Shown here piece by piece: positions 24,398-35,819 of a stretch of 64,000 nucleotides of DNA. The number at the start of each line of letters is the position of its first letter. Position 1 is the stretch's first letter. Source of the stretch: Shinisaurus crocodilurus (Eukaryota; Chordata; Lepidosauria; Squamata; Shinisauridae); NCBI GenBank assembly GCA_021292165.1, contig CM037877.1, positions 298,050,726 through 298,114,725 of the forward strand. Direction: 5' to 3'. The notes below the pieces were generated by a model. It was not told the origin of the DNA and did not search any database. It worked only from the letters and a program-made list of their open reading frames with translations. Both the position numbers and the translations under genes were made by a program.

Positions 24398-24735
24398 TAA
24401 CATAAACATCGAAAACTGGGAAGCTCTGGCCCATGAACGATCTAAATGGAGGTTGGCCTTTCACAAAGGTTCCATGGACTTTGAAGAAGCCCGAGTGCAA
24501 GGTGAAAGGGAGAAACGTGCTAAGCGAAAAGCACGTCAAACGAATCCTTTACAGGACCATCTTCCATCTGGTAACCTGTGTCCTCACTGTGGGAAGCTGT
24601 GTGGATCTAGAATTGGCCTCCACAGTCACTTACGCACCCATCGCTAGAGTCTACACAATCTTCTTTAGAATTTCCTCCTTTTATCCCGGAAGACAATCTT
24701 ACTCGGTCACGAGTGATCGCCTGATGATGAGGGCT
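24398..24735 (+). repeat. LINE 3' end with C2H2-finger terminus (copy 1)
   Basis: A 5'-truncated copy. It reads INIENWEALAHERSKWRLAF, then a basic linker and a CPHCGKLCGSRIGLHSHLRTH finger (two Cys, two His) followed by TAG. The 3' UTR ends TCACGAGTGATCGCCTGATG with GAT repeats. It is a non-LTR retrotransposon whose clade I cannot fix. Confidence 0.8.
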
Positions 24736-26263
24736 TGCTCGCTTGACAGGTGGGGAGCCAGAGAGCAAGTTGGCCCTGGCATCTCCCGCTCCTCCTTCCT
24801 TCTCACCACCACCTTTGCCTGGGCCAGAGAGAGAGGCAGGGGAACAAGCAGGTGGCCACGGGGAAGAAGAATAAGAGGAGCAGCTCCAAGGGACTCTTGA
24901 CAGTGGGCCCCTGGTCATCTGCGGGCCCTCCGCAGCTGCCCAACAATGCCCACCTTTGACGCCAGCCCTGAACTGTCCCATCTTAGTCAAAAACTATAGC
25001 CAGATGCTGACTCTCTCAAGTGCCCGAACGACGAAGAAATTGTGCGGGAACATTCTGGGTTCATAGGGAACGGCTCCACGAGAAGAAAGCGGGCCTCATC
25101 TAAGTCCACACTTGTCTGTTTCCACGGTGGGTGGAAATCTGAAGGATTAAAAGGAGAAGATGAGCCGGGAGCAGCTCCAGCACTGACTCGCTTCTTCTTC
25201 GCTCTCCCTGGGAACGCCAGAGGGCTTCCTGGTTCCTTGCGTGGTGGCAGGCATTGGGAGTGAGTCAGCTTTGGGGCTGTCGACCCAGATTCGCAGAGGA
25301 GGAAGGGAACTCCTTCCCCTGTCCCTCTGCGCGGACGGAGAGCTGTTGGGGGAAGAGAATGTGGGTCACCTTTGTGTGTAAAGGGCAGCGTCGCTCAACA
25401 CCCGAGGTCCATTGTTCAGGCATTGTTCAGGCTTAAAAGCGTCACAATGAGAATGTTGATGCTTTCGGCAAGCCAAAAAGGCAAACAGGAAAGCCACTGT
25501 GGCCCAGGGAGGCCAGTTCCTTCCGAGCCGCGCCGCTGACAGGGACTCGTCCTCGTGCGGGCCTGGGTGGAGTCCCTCTTTCTCCCTCAGGATTGTTTCC
25601 CCGCAACGGGGAATAGCACTGGCCTACCTCCCAAGACCGTTGTGAGTTTAATGTGCATCTCAGCCTGTTTACCTTGTTGCAAATTTAAAGACTAAGAAAT
25701 CAAATACCCGCCTTGACTTTACTTTCGTTAGATTTTTTCTTTTTGAAGCCCCTCTTTCCTCCCAAAACCACAAGACAATGTATGTGGTTCCCCCCTTGAT
25801 CCTGACAACGACCCTGTGAGGTAGGATAGGCAATGTGAAAGAGTGGCTTGGTTCACACGTAACAACAAGCCAGTGTTGAGTGAAGTATGTGGGGTTGTTG
25901 TTGGGTCGTGAGCTGCTGTTACTTGTGAGCCCCACATGATGGTTTAACTACATGATTGTTAACCACGAACAACCCAGAGTTCACAACCCAACAACAAACC
26001 ATGGGTTCTCTTCCTGGGTTGTCTACCTGAACCAGGCCAGTGTGTGCGACTGGCCCAAGGTCACCAGTACCGGAACCAGGAAAAATATATTTGGAGAGGG
26101 GCACAGAAGGGGGTGTAGTGCATCTTGGGGTACGTGGGGGTTGAGCTTTGCGCCACAGGTTAGATGCCGTGAAACAGAGCATGATTTCTTTTTCAATTAA
26201 TGCTCTCTCATCCTAAACATGTAGGTGAGGATGGTGAGCTGCTTCTCGGGGGTGGGGGGGAGC

Positions 26264-26400
26264 TCATAGAGTTGGAAGGGGCCTACAAGGCCATCGAGTC
26301 CAACCCCCTGCTCAATGCCGGAAACTAGAGGAGGGCTCTCCCATCCAAGTAGTAACCAGGCCTGACCCTGCTTAGCTTTCCACACTCAGACAAGCTGAGC
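26264..26400 (-). repeat. 5S rRNA-derived SINE with CR1 tail (copy 1)
   Basis: On the minus strand a 5S-like head (GAAAGCTAAGCAGGGTCAGG, then CTACTTGGATGGGAGAG, covering the 5S box A to box C region) runs into a CR1-type tail (GGGGGTTGGACTCGATGGCC, then CCCCTTCCAACTCTATGA). The second copy, 37471-37608, has the same head-tail junction, so this is a SINE family and not a chance overlap. Confidence 0.8.
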
Positions 26401-26514
26401 CAGCGCGAGCCACAAGCCTGTTAATCCTTGCTCTCTTCTCTGGTGCTCTAAAGATCACCCCTTGAGCTGAATGGGCTGCGTGGGGATTTGAACTCGGCTC
26501 CCAACAGTCCTAGT

Positions 26515-26590
26515 CTGATGAACTTCCCCAGCCGGGTGCCCTCCAGATGGGCTGCACTGCAACTCCCATCATTCCCAGCCAGCTGTAAGT
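26515..26590. repeat. One-armed MITE fragment
   Basis: CAGCCGGGTGCCCTCCAGAT followed by GCAACTCCCATCATTCCC. A half copy of the fold-back family. Confidence 0.5.
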
Positions 26591-26686
26591 GCTGCGCTAT
26601 GTCATCGGTGAAGTTGCTAGCTTTATCCCTGGCAGGGTCCCTGTACCTTTAAGAGGTGCACAAAAAGGACAGAGCTTCTTGCTTAA

Positions 26687-27677
26687 TGTGGAGAAAGCCA
26701 ACCTAAAACCCCTTTTTGACACACACACACTCACCAAGGTGGGGGGGGGGGGACAGCCAGTCTCCACAGAGACCAAAGGGGACAAACAACATCTGCATAG
26801 AATCACCCCAGGGGGGAAGGCAGGAAGCATCCCCAGGTTTGTCAATGCTCTCGCATATCAGCCCCATCTACATAAGACTTGAATACCTCGCCAGAGCAGA
26901 CACTTCGGCACCCATAAGAAAGGACCATTCAACACCACAGGATGGGACCATTAAGCAAGTGGCTTCAAAGGGACCCCACCCCACAGGGGGAAGGCGTCAC
27001 CCCACCTGACCCAAAAGGCCGCCCCTCAGGGAGGGTGGCAACCCACCTGATTGGCAACCCACCTGATTACGGAGGGAGGGGCTACCTGAAACACCAAGGT
27101 ATAAAACACCCTGCGCAAGGGAACTGAGTTGTTGGACCTGATCAGCAATCTTGCCCCATGCTTGGGGTAAGGGAACGAAGGGATCGGCAACCCCGGGTAG
27201 CAGCACCCGGCGTGCTCCAGCTAGCTGAAATCACTGGCTGCTTGGGTTGAACGGACCCCCGGGAAACCAAGCTGAAATCACTCACAAGCCGCTTGGGTAG
27301 ACCGGACCTCCGCCGGGAACCCAGCTAGCCGCTTGGGTAGACCGGGCCTCCGCCGGGAACCCAGCTAGCAGCGTGCGGTTGACCGGGCCTCTGCCGGGAC
27401 CCGAGCTGCTCTAACTTGCTGAGAGCCCTGAAATCACGGTGTCCTTGAGACTTCTTGCTTGCTACTTTGTACCGTACTGATAAGCTGTATTGCTGGCGTG
27501 TGTCTGGGTTTGTGAAGGTGATTTTGTAAATAAACTTGTTTTATAAAAGATACTTTTGTGGCTATAAGTTATCCCTTTGTTCTGGGCTAAGGGTGATAGT
27601 CGCTGGGGACCTCGGAGAAGGCCCGCCCTAGGACTCGCTACCCCCTTAGCATTGAACCAGGCTGTCGGTCTTCCACT
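26687..27677 (+). repeat. Solo LTR of endogenous-retrovirus type (copy A)
   Basis: 991 bp, starting TGTGGAGAAAGCC and ending GGTCTTCCACT. CTTAA is duplicated on both sides (26682-26686 and 27678-27682), so it stands alone. The TATA box TATAAAA is at 27100-27106 and AATAAA at 27529-27534. About three tandem GC-rich units (GCTTGGGTAGACCGG type, 27287-27405) lie between them. No gag, pol or env homology adjoins. Copy B is at 34622-35626. Confidence 0.8.
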
Positions 27678-27682
27678 CTTAA

Positions 27683-28500
27683 GATGCTTCTTCTTGGCAG
27701 GTTTCAGGGAGCCCCTCCTTCCCTCCTGCTCGCTTGCTCTCTTTCTGCCTTTGAGCTGGCGAAACTGAGCCGGCCGCCCCGGGCCCCTGGGCTTCTCCAC
27801 TCTCCGCCTCTGCCTGACGCTAATTGCTCTTTTCCGGTTAGCCTTGTGTCTCTCTTTCCCCACCTGTGAAATGGGATTGCAAACAAGCGTGTGGGTGGCA
27901 AAAAGATCACCACTTGCACACCCGGGCGTGCCTCATGCTGCCGCAGTGGCCTGACCTGGTTTGGGTTTCCTGCTTCGCACCTCCCTCGAGAACACCCCTT
28001 TCTGGGGCACGGGGACACGGGGCAGCAGCCGACCACACACCTGGGCCCTTACTCACCTGTCTCACAAGGAACATCTCCCAAAATAGAACCCTGCCAGAGC
28101 CCAGCTATGCCCCCGCCCAGCTGCATTCCCCGTTTCATTGGCCCAATAACTCTTGCCCTACATTTTTTACACTCTCAGCTGTAGGGCAGCAGCCTGTTTT
28201 AAAGGGCCATAATTCCAAGGAAGAGGGGGAGAAGCGGCATGCAAAGGCAGAATGAGAAAAAGCACAGCAAGCTCTCCGTGGAAAGGACCCTTTCCTTTTC
28301 TTTCTTTTTTTCCCCCCAAAGGGATGACATTGCTGGTATAAAACTTTCCAAGGTTGCTTGCCTTTCTTTAACCCGTCTGACCTTTTCCCCAAACAGACCT
28401 CCATTTGAAAAAGAGGCCCCTGGGAATGAACAGAGAGCCTTTTTTTAACCATAACCAGCCATAACACATCTGAGACGATCACTTACGCAGGCCCCCTGGA
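27683..28500. other. Intergenic, nothing recognised
   Basis: No recognisable gene or repeat. Frames on both strands are open by chance. Confidence 0.4.
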
Positions 28501-28510
28501 GGCCTTAACA

Positions 28511-28611
28511 CAGCCCTCCAGATGTGTTGGCCTACAACTCCCATCATCCTGGCTAGGGTGATGGGAGTTGTAGGCCAACACATTTGGAGGCCGCCGAGTT
28601 TGGGAAGGCTG
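28511..28611. mobile_element. Palindromic hAT-type MITE, 7/8-bp target duplication
   Basis: Begins CAGCCCTCCAGATGTGTTGG and ends GTTTGGGAAGGCTG. The octamers CCTTAACA (28503-28510) and CCTTAACG (28612-28619) flank it. Confidence 0.8.
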
Positions 28612-29408
28612 CCTTAACGTCTCTTGGAGCCGGAGAGCAGGTGGGCTTGGATGACTTTCCGTACTTGCTTCTACGGCCTGGATTCCAAGAGGGAGGGAGG
28701 GAGGGAGGGAGTGGGGTGCCCCAAATTCTGGGTCACCGAAGAGGGCTGGTCTAACTGGCTTGGCATTGGGGGAAAAAAGCCATCCCGGTTAGATGGCTCA
28801 AGACTTAATTGAATATAACCATCACCATACGCCTGGTTTTTCCTCTCCCCAAGTTTCTGACTAGATCCAGGAGAAATGTAAGGGGTCAATGGGTGTAAAA
28901 ATGGGGCGGGGGAGGGAAGGATGCCCAATCAGCACTAGAACTCCTGGGTTCCGTTCCCAGTTCATGGAAGAGAAAGCAGTATAAGCGACCATGTTTTGCA
29001 CAGAGTTCTTTTTATGATCAGAAACAGCAGGACAGGGAGAGTCTGGGGTCATTGGGTGAACTATCCTTTCCATTCTGCTTGCTGAGGTGTTCTGTGTGAC
29101 CCCGAAGCTCACATACTTCTACACCGGCAGAGGCTGCTGTTGCTCTCAAGCTCCTCATCCCTTTTGTCCAGTAGATAATGATGGTCCTGAAAGGCAGGAG
29201 ACGCAGAGCCGATGGCACACAAGCTTTTTGAGTTTCACAGAACTCTTCATCGAGTGGAGGAAGAATGATTTTGGCCTGAGAAAGCATTCCGTGAATCTCA
29301 AAAGTCTGCATATTCCTACTTCTATCCCTTGGCTGCAAAACAAGAGGCTACAAAAATCACAATGGTGTAGGCTCTTTCCACTCTAGTAAGCGTCCTGTTT
29401 GTTTAGGG

Positions 29409-29487
29409 CAGCCTTCCCTAACCTGGTGCCTGTCAGATATGTTGGACCACAACTCCCAGAATCCCCCAGCCAGGTTAGGGAAGGCTT
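29409..29487. mobile_element. Palindromic hAT-type MITE, exact 8-bp target duplication
   Basis: A short, 79-bp element: CAGCCTTCCCTAACCTGG on the left, CCAGGTTAGGGAAGGCTT on the right. GTTTAGGG flanks both sides (29401-29408 and 29488-29495). Confidence 0.8.
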
Positions 29488-29532
29488 GTTTAGGGGGTTC
29501 CATTCAAAACAGGGCAGAAGAAGAGATTAAGG

Positions 29533-30262
29533 AAGGGTTTCCCAACATGGCACCCACAAGGGTCCCCAATGTGGTGCCTGCGGGAACTCGGATTAATTTT
29601 TTTTAAATCCCTCTACTTTTAAAAAATATACATACGGTACATGGGTTTGTATGAAATGCAGACAACTTTCTAGCAACTATACACAGGCTTCGACAAAAGT
29701 GGACAAAATATCCAAATAAGTATCCATTTGAAGGTGGCGTCTATATGGCACCCGTTCATATATCGAAAGCCTTGTAAAGTCCTCAATCCATTGCATTATA
29801 GGAGGTGAGTGTTTCATCCTTCCATTTTTGTAATATCGATCTTTCAGCTGTCAAAAGGGCAGAGAGAATCCATTCCCCCTTCCGGTTGTTAATTTCCATG
29901 AAGCAGGTAAATAATGTAAAAGAGCGTGCACATCAAGGAATATAAAGACTGTTCCAGTACAAAATTTATCTGTGCAATAACCTCCTCCCAAAAAGAAGCA
30001 ACTTCGCTTAAAAGAAGCATTCGCTGCATTGCACCGCCAGCAATTAGCTAAATTAGACAATTCCTCATTAAAGAGACGTCGCGGCGTCCAACAGATACGG
30101 AACAACAGTATTTGCTGAATAAGATGCAGCCGAAGAGCCATAGTGGCGACAGGTAAGACGGTGAAGTGGCGATCTGCTGATTGGGCGTCTTGTGGCGGTG
30201 CCCACAGCAGTTTCTCAAGTTCCCGAATGTGTCTGTGGGTCCGAAAAGGTTGGAGACCCCTG
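29533..30262. mobile_element. Composite element: hAT-like ends around an antisense L1 fragment (copy 1)
   Basis: Left end AAGGGTTTCCCAACATGGCA, right end AAAAGGTTGGAGACCCCTG. The interior, read on the minus strand, gives a decayed L1-type ORF2 C-terminus (ELSNLANCWRCNAANASFKR and similar). The flanking octamers GATTAAGG and GAAGAAGG match at 6 of 8. A second copy with the same interior and right end lies at 63196-63775. Confidence 0.6.
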
Positions 30263-31033
30263 GAAGAAGGCCTCACTAGGGGCTCTATTCCAGATTATGC
30301 CACAACAAAAGCAGCGTGTTTTAAGAGCATTCGTGGCGGTAATTTTTCGTGCCTCATAATGACACTGCGCTCGCCCCACATCTCTGAGCAGTGGGGGGCG
30401 GCAGGGGTGCAGCACTTCCCCGTACTTGGAAGGGGGTCACGACAAGGCGTTTTGACTTCTTTCTGTTGATTTACAGATATGCTGGTTGAGCATAAGTGGA
30501 GGCAGAGGGCCGGCCCCAAGGCTCTCAACGCTCGCAGCCTCTTTCCCAGCCTCTCTTGACCGGCTGCAGCCCCTTGTTCTTTCCTGGCTGGGGCCGGGCC
30601 GGGGCGGAGACCATCCCACAGCTTTCACAGACCACTTCAGCTCCCATTGGAGACTCCTGGCCCGAATATTATAGGCTGCCAGCCATCTTTGGTCAAGTCT
30701 TGCCTCAGGGGCAGCCTGAATTGATCTGATCCGGATTTGCATCACAATGAGGATACCAAGTTATCAGTGCAGGTCAAAGCTACCTAGATGGCTTCCAAAA
30801 ATATGCGAATGGATTTGGGCCTCTGTAATGCATATTGAGGGGGGGGGCCCCCTTCATTTTAATAGTTCCTCAGGGGCAAAACAGATGAGCCGATTTGGCA
30901 GGGGGATCTGTTTGCCCCCCCCCACACACAATGGGGTTATCTGTACATCAGTCTCCCACAACTGGGCACTCTCCAAATGTGCCAAACTGCAACTCCCATC
31001 AGCTGGGGATGATGGGACTTGCAATCCGACACA

Positions 31034-31535
31034 TCTCATCATCATCAGGCGATCACTCGTGACCGAGTAAGATTGTCTTCCGGGATAAAAGGAGGAAATT
31101 CTAAAGAAGATTGTGTAGACTCTAGCGATGGGTCCGTAAGTGACTGTGGAGGCCAATTCTAGATCCACACAGCTTCCCACAGTGAGGACACAGGTTACCA
31201 GATAGAAGATGTCCTGTAAAGGATTCATTTGACGTGCTTTTCGCTTAGCACGTTTCTCCCTTTCACCTTGCACTCGGGCTTCTTCAAAGTCCATGGAACC
31301 TTTGTGAAAGGCCAACCTCCATTTAGATCGTTCATGGGCCAGAGCTTCCCAGTTTTCGATGTTTATATTGCATTTTTTTAGATTAGCCTTATGAACATCT
31401 TTAAACCTCTTATATTGACCACCGATATTCCGCTTTCCATCCTTGAGTTGGGAGTCAAGTAACTGCTTTGGGAGACGGCAGTCAGGCATTCGAACAACAT
31501 GACCGGTCCACTGAAGTTGGCGTTGAAGGATCATT
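31034..31535 (-). repeat. LINE 3' end with C2H2-finger terminus (copy 2, inverted)
   Basis: On the minus strand: ILQRQLQWTGHVVRMPDCRL, a GGQYKRFKDVHKANLKKC segment, INIENWEALAHERSKW, then a frameshift before the finger. The 3' end with ATCATCATC is at 31034. It faces copy 3 about 0.7 kb away, forming an inverted pair. Confidence 0.85.
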
Positions 31536-31536
31536 T

Positions 31537-31815
31537 GGTTGGAGGAGGCTGCTGTGTATTCCCCCCGAATGCTGCAAACTGACACTCGGGCTGACTGATT
31601 AAGGGTGCAGTCCTAGGCATGTGTGGACAGAAAAAAAGGCCTGCACCTCCCAGCATTCCCAAGCAAACCCCACAATTCCCAGTGTTCCCCGGCATTCTCC
31701 CAACATCCCCCTCACCATTTCTACGACTCCCAGCATTCCCCAGCCAGCATGGCTGGCTGGGGAATGCTGGGGATTGTAGGCCTTTTTTCTGTCTAAACAT
31801 GCGCAGGATTGCGCC
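31537..31815. repeat. Expanded palindromic MITE, inverted relative of 21520-21800
   Basis: Contains GGACAGAAAAAAAGGCCTGC, several CCCAGCATTCCCC variants, a hairpin centre and TTTTTTCTGTCTAAACATG. It also shares the flank (GGCTGCTGTGTATTCCCCC) seen in inverse orientation at 21,780, so a segment longer than the MITE was copied. Confidence 0.7.
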
Positions 31816-32227
31816 CTGAAATCAGGGCAGAGGTCCTGCCGCACGGTGTCCCGTGGGTCACATCTGTCCGTCCTCCATCCTGGCGCCTTAATGATGCCAA
31901 AAACGCCCCCCCCCATACGGTTGCCTCCTCATCGTCCTTCGTGGGAAGGCCGCTTCTGCGGAGGTGCCCCTTTGGCGTGGTGCCAGCCCAAGCGGTTACG
32001 AGGCGCAGCAAGGGCATATCACGAGCTTGCAGCTTGAAACTGCCTCCATCGGGTTGCGCAGTTTTATGGTTTTATGAAGCGGGGAGGGTGGCGTGCAATC
32101 CATTCCCACACCTTTGGCTCTCCAGCAGAGCTGTGACTTATGCCAAATCAAGCGGTCCGACTGTAGAGCAGGTGCCACTTCGGAGAATCTGGCCCAGTTT
32201 TCTGTGGCAAAGTCACCTCTTGGTCTT

Positions 32228-32846
32228 TACAGATGGTGTCCGTTTCATCAACGTTGCCTCCGGAAAATCCTGCAAATTACTTGGGAAGATAGGCGAACAA
32301 ATGTCAGTGTACTGGAAGAAGCAAAGACTACTAGCATTGAAAAAATGATCCTTCAACGCCAACTTCAGTGGACCGGTCATGTTGTTCGAATGCCTGACTG
32401 CCGTCTCCCAAAGCAGTTACTTTACTCCGCAACTCAAGGATGGAAAGCGGAATATCGGTGGTCAATATAAGAGGTTTAAAGATGTTCATAAGGCTAATCT
32501 AAAAAAATGCAATATAAACATCGAAAACTGGGAAGCTCTGGCCCATGAACGATCTAAATGGAGGTTGGCCTTTCACAAAGGTTCCATGGACTTTGAAGAA
32601 GCCCGAGTGCAAGGTGAAAGGGAGAAACGTGCTAAGCGAAAAGCACGTCAAATGAATCCTTTACAGGACCATCTTCCATCTGGTAACCTGTGTCCTCACT
32701 GTGGGAAGCTGTGTGGATCTAGAATTGGCCTCCACAGTCACTTACGGACTCATCGCTAGAGTCTACACAATCTTCTTTAGAATTTCCTCCTTTTATCCCG
32801 GAAGACAATCTTACTCGGTCACGAGTGATCGCCTGATGATGATGAC
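32228..32846 (+). repeat. LINE 3' end with C2H2-finger terminus (copy 3, longest)
   Basis: The most complete copy. FHQRCLRKILQITWEDRRTN leads into ILQRQLQWTGHVVRMPD, then after a frameshift KDGKRNIGGQYKRFKDVHKA and INIENWEALAHERSKW, ending in the intact finger CPHCGKLCGSRIGLHSHLRTH and TAG at about 32760. The 3' UTR ends in GAT repeats. It encodes only the C-terminus downstream of the reverse transcriptase. Confidence 0.85.
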
Positions 32847-33466
32847 TTACATCCCCTTGTAAACCAGAAGTAGCTCCATACCGGCTCCTCTTGACCCCTC
32901 CACATTTGTGGTCTCACAAACTCCCTCTGGATCACCTTACACTGATGTGAAGAATCACCTCCCCGTTTGGGCAGTCCCAGTTACCAGAAATGTCCTCCTC
33001 TCTATCTGCCAGACCTTTAGCCTCAAGACAAGGAGTACTTTAATTTTCCACAAAGTCAGTGGGGGGGGGGGGGGGAGAGGGAAAGAAAAGGAGCCAGTTG
33101 GACCCGTCCTTCCTGGGCTAAATACTCTCTCTGTGTGGCTGAGAGTGGATACTCGCCTTCAGGCTCTTATCAGGCCTGTATTTCTGCACCTGTCCATTAA
33201 ACATGTCTCCCTCCTGCCACACAGTTCCGCACTGGGGGGTGTTTCTGTTATCTCCTCACAATATTCAAGGACAGAAGCAATGCCACCTCACCTCACCTGA
33301 GGAGACGGAGGACAGGCACACAGCCGTTCCTACCTTGGTGGATTTTGGCCTCCACATTAAAAAAAAATTTTTTTTGCAACTCATTGCTTGTGGCTTGCCC
33401 TCAAATCACCCCATTGACTGAGTTCAGACAACATGATAACCCACACTCAAGGGGTTGAGTGTGGGT

Positions 33467-33710
33467 TTATTTATTTATTATATTTATACCCTGCCTTTTT
33501 TCTTGCAAGGAGCCCAAGGCGGCTTACATAATCCTCCTCCTCCTGCTGCTCCTCTCCATTGTATCCACACAACAACCCTGTGAGGTAGGTCAGGCTGAGA
33601 GTTGGTGACCGGCTCAAAGTCACCCAGTCGGCTTCGTGGCCGAGTGGGGACTTGAACCCGGGCCTCCCCAGTCCAAGTCCAACACTCTCACCACTACGCC
33701 ACACTGGCTC
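33467..33710 (-). repeat. tRNA-derived CORE/MIR-like SINE, minus strand
   Basis: Full-length inverted copy: tail, AAGGCGGCTTACATAATCC, core, box B and box A (CCACTACGCCACACTGG). It is inserted beside a fold-back fragment (33424-33466, ACAACATGATAACCCACACT). Confidence 0.9.
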
Positions 33711-34025
33711 TCTTTAGTTGCCCTGCGATGCCATGTTGTGTCAGGGTTACAGCATCCCCCGGATCTTGGATCTGGGCACCTTAATCCATTGGATTAAAAT
33801 AGGCAAGGCCCATTCCTGTCAAAACAGCATTGATTTCAGCACAAATCCGTTTCCCTCTAGCTGGGGGTGGTGGTGGTGGCGACTTTTCTGGCGCTACTCT
33901 CAGTGGTGCGGAGGACACCATGCCTTGAGCGGTGAGGAATGTTCTAGGAACCGGCTGTGCAGGTCAAAGGCGAAGGAGAAAAGCTCTGTGCTTTGTGCTC
34001 TCTGCACAACTCCACCTGGTTAATG

Positions 34026-34030
<5 letters not shown>

Positions 34031-34070
<40 letters not shown>
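34031..34070. repeat. (ATT)n microsatellite
   Basis: About 13 ATT units. Confidence 0.95.
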
Positions 34071-34419
34071 GGGGATGTTTGAAGATGTGACGAGCTAGCG
34101 AAGGGGCATACCGGTATACCGTGCCCGGGAAATGCAGATGCGCAGTTTGGTGGACGGCAATCACAACTTGCATATAGTACAGCATGCAATGAGGGGAAAG
34201 CTCCCTTCTCTGTAGCACCTTGAGCTTCTGGATTAATTGCAGCCCTGGGCCTGCCCCTCTGTAGCTTTCTTAGGGGGCTCATGCCAAGTTCATGGGCCAC
34301 CTCACCTGTGGCTCGTGTGAACTCTTTCTCCCCTATGTCTTGTACTCCTGGACACTGCCCAGAGAACTTCAGTTATTGGACGGTCTAAAAGTGAAAAGAA
34401 TGAATGATGGAACGAATTA

Positions 34420-34556
34420 GAGTGCAACCCTACGCATGTTTCGACAGAAAAAAAGTCCGACAGCGCCTAGCATGCCCCAGCCAGCACAGCTGGCTGGGGC
34501 ATGCTGGGAGCTGTCGGACTTTTTTTCTGTCGAAACATGCGTAGGGTTGCACCCTT
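34420..34556. mobile_element. Near-perfect palindromic MITE
   Basis: The left arm AGTGCAACCCTACGCATGTT and its complement on the right are almost identical over about 60 bp each side. Same end type as 21940-22078. Confidence 0.8.
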
Positions 34557-34621
34557 AATGTCTTGGCTACCACATTTCTGTCACTATCACGGACCCAAAA
34601 CACTCTTAGCTGATTGGAAAC

Positions 34622-35626
34622 TGTGGAGAAAGCCAACCTAAGCCCCCTGCCTGACACACACACACTCACCAAGGAGGGGGGAAGGAGACCCGGGGGGGGG
34701 GGGGAGACAGCCAGTCTCCACAGATGCCAAAGGGGACAAACAACATCTGCATAGAATCACCCCAGGGGGGAAGGCAGGAAGCATCCCCAGGTTTGTCAAT
34801 GCTCTCGCATATCAGCCCCATCTACATAAGACTTGAATACCTCGCCAGAGCAGACACTTCGGCACCCCTAAGAAATGGCCACTCAACACCATAGGATGGG
34901 ACCATTAAGCAGGTGGCTTCAAAGGGACCCCACCCCACGGGGGGAGGGCGTCACCCCACCTGACCCAAAAGGCCGCCCCTCAGGGAGGGTGTCAACTCAC
35001 CTGATCATGGAGGGAGGGGATACCTGAAACACCAAGGTATAAAACACCCTGCGCAAGGGAACTGGGTTGTTGGACCTGATCAACAATCTTGCCCCATGCC
35101 TGGGGTAAGAGAACGAAGGATCGGCAACCCCGGGTAGCCACACCTGGCACGCTCCAGCTAGCTGAAATTACTGGTCGCTTGGGTTGACCGGACCCCCGGG
35201 AAACCAAGCTGAAATCACTCACAAGCCGCTTGGGTAGACCGGGCCTCCGCCGGGAACCCAGCTAGCCACTTGGGTAGACCGGGCCTCCGCCGGGAACCCA
35301 GCTAGCCATGTGCGGTTGACCGGGCCTCTGCCGGGACCCGAGCTGAACTAACTAGCTGAGAGCCCTGAAATCACAGTGTCCTTAAGACTTCTTGCTTGCT
35401 ACTTTGTACCGTACTGATAAGCTGTATTGCTGGCGTGTGTCTGGGTTTGTGAAGGTAATGTTGTAAATAAACTTGTTTTATAAAAGATACTTCTGTGGCT
35501 ATAAGTTATCCCTTTGTTCTGGGCTAAGGGTGATAGTCGCTGGGGATCTCGGAGAAGGCTGCCCCAGGACTCGCTACCCCCTTGGCATTGAACCCACGCA
35601 GAAGACCAGGTTGTCGGTCTTCCACT
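34622..35626 (+). repeat. LTR of endogenous-retrovirus type (copy B)
   Basis: 1,005 bp, colinear with copy A from TGTGGAGAAAGCC to GGTCTTCCACT. TATAAAA is at 35039-35045 and AATAAA at 35466-35471. The flanks (GAAAC and TATTT) do not match each other or copy A, so it is not evidently the partner of A, and no viral genes lie between. Confidence 0.8.
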
Positions 35627-35819
35627 TATTTGCCTTGTCATCTCATTCAACCGGCAACAGTCTTGACGCCCGCCCTGTTCATCATTTATCGTAAGCCTTT
35701 TGAGAGTATGCAGTAAATCTTTTGTTTGCATCTGCCTTGAGAACAAATGTCCGGGGAAACCTTCCCCCGTCCACGGGTGGCTACAAAGGGTGTGTGTGTG
35801 AGATGGCAACAGGTTTAGG

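Noticed and set aside
26332..26400. 5S rRNA gene
   Set aside because: Only the promoter-containing part is present, it is diverged, and it is fused to a CR1 tail identically in two places. It is a SINE.
26687..35626. LTRs A and B as the two ends of one provirus
   Set aside because: A has its own matching target duplication, B's outer flank does not match A's, and the 7 kb between contains unrelated repeats and no gag, pol or env frames.
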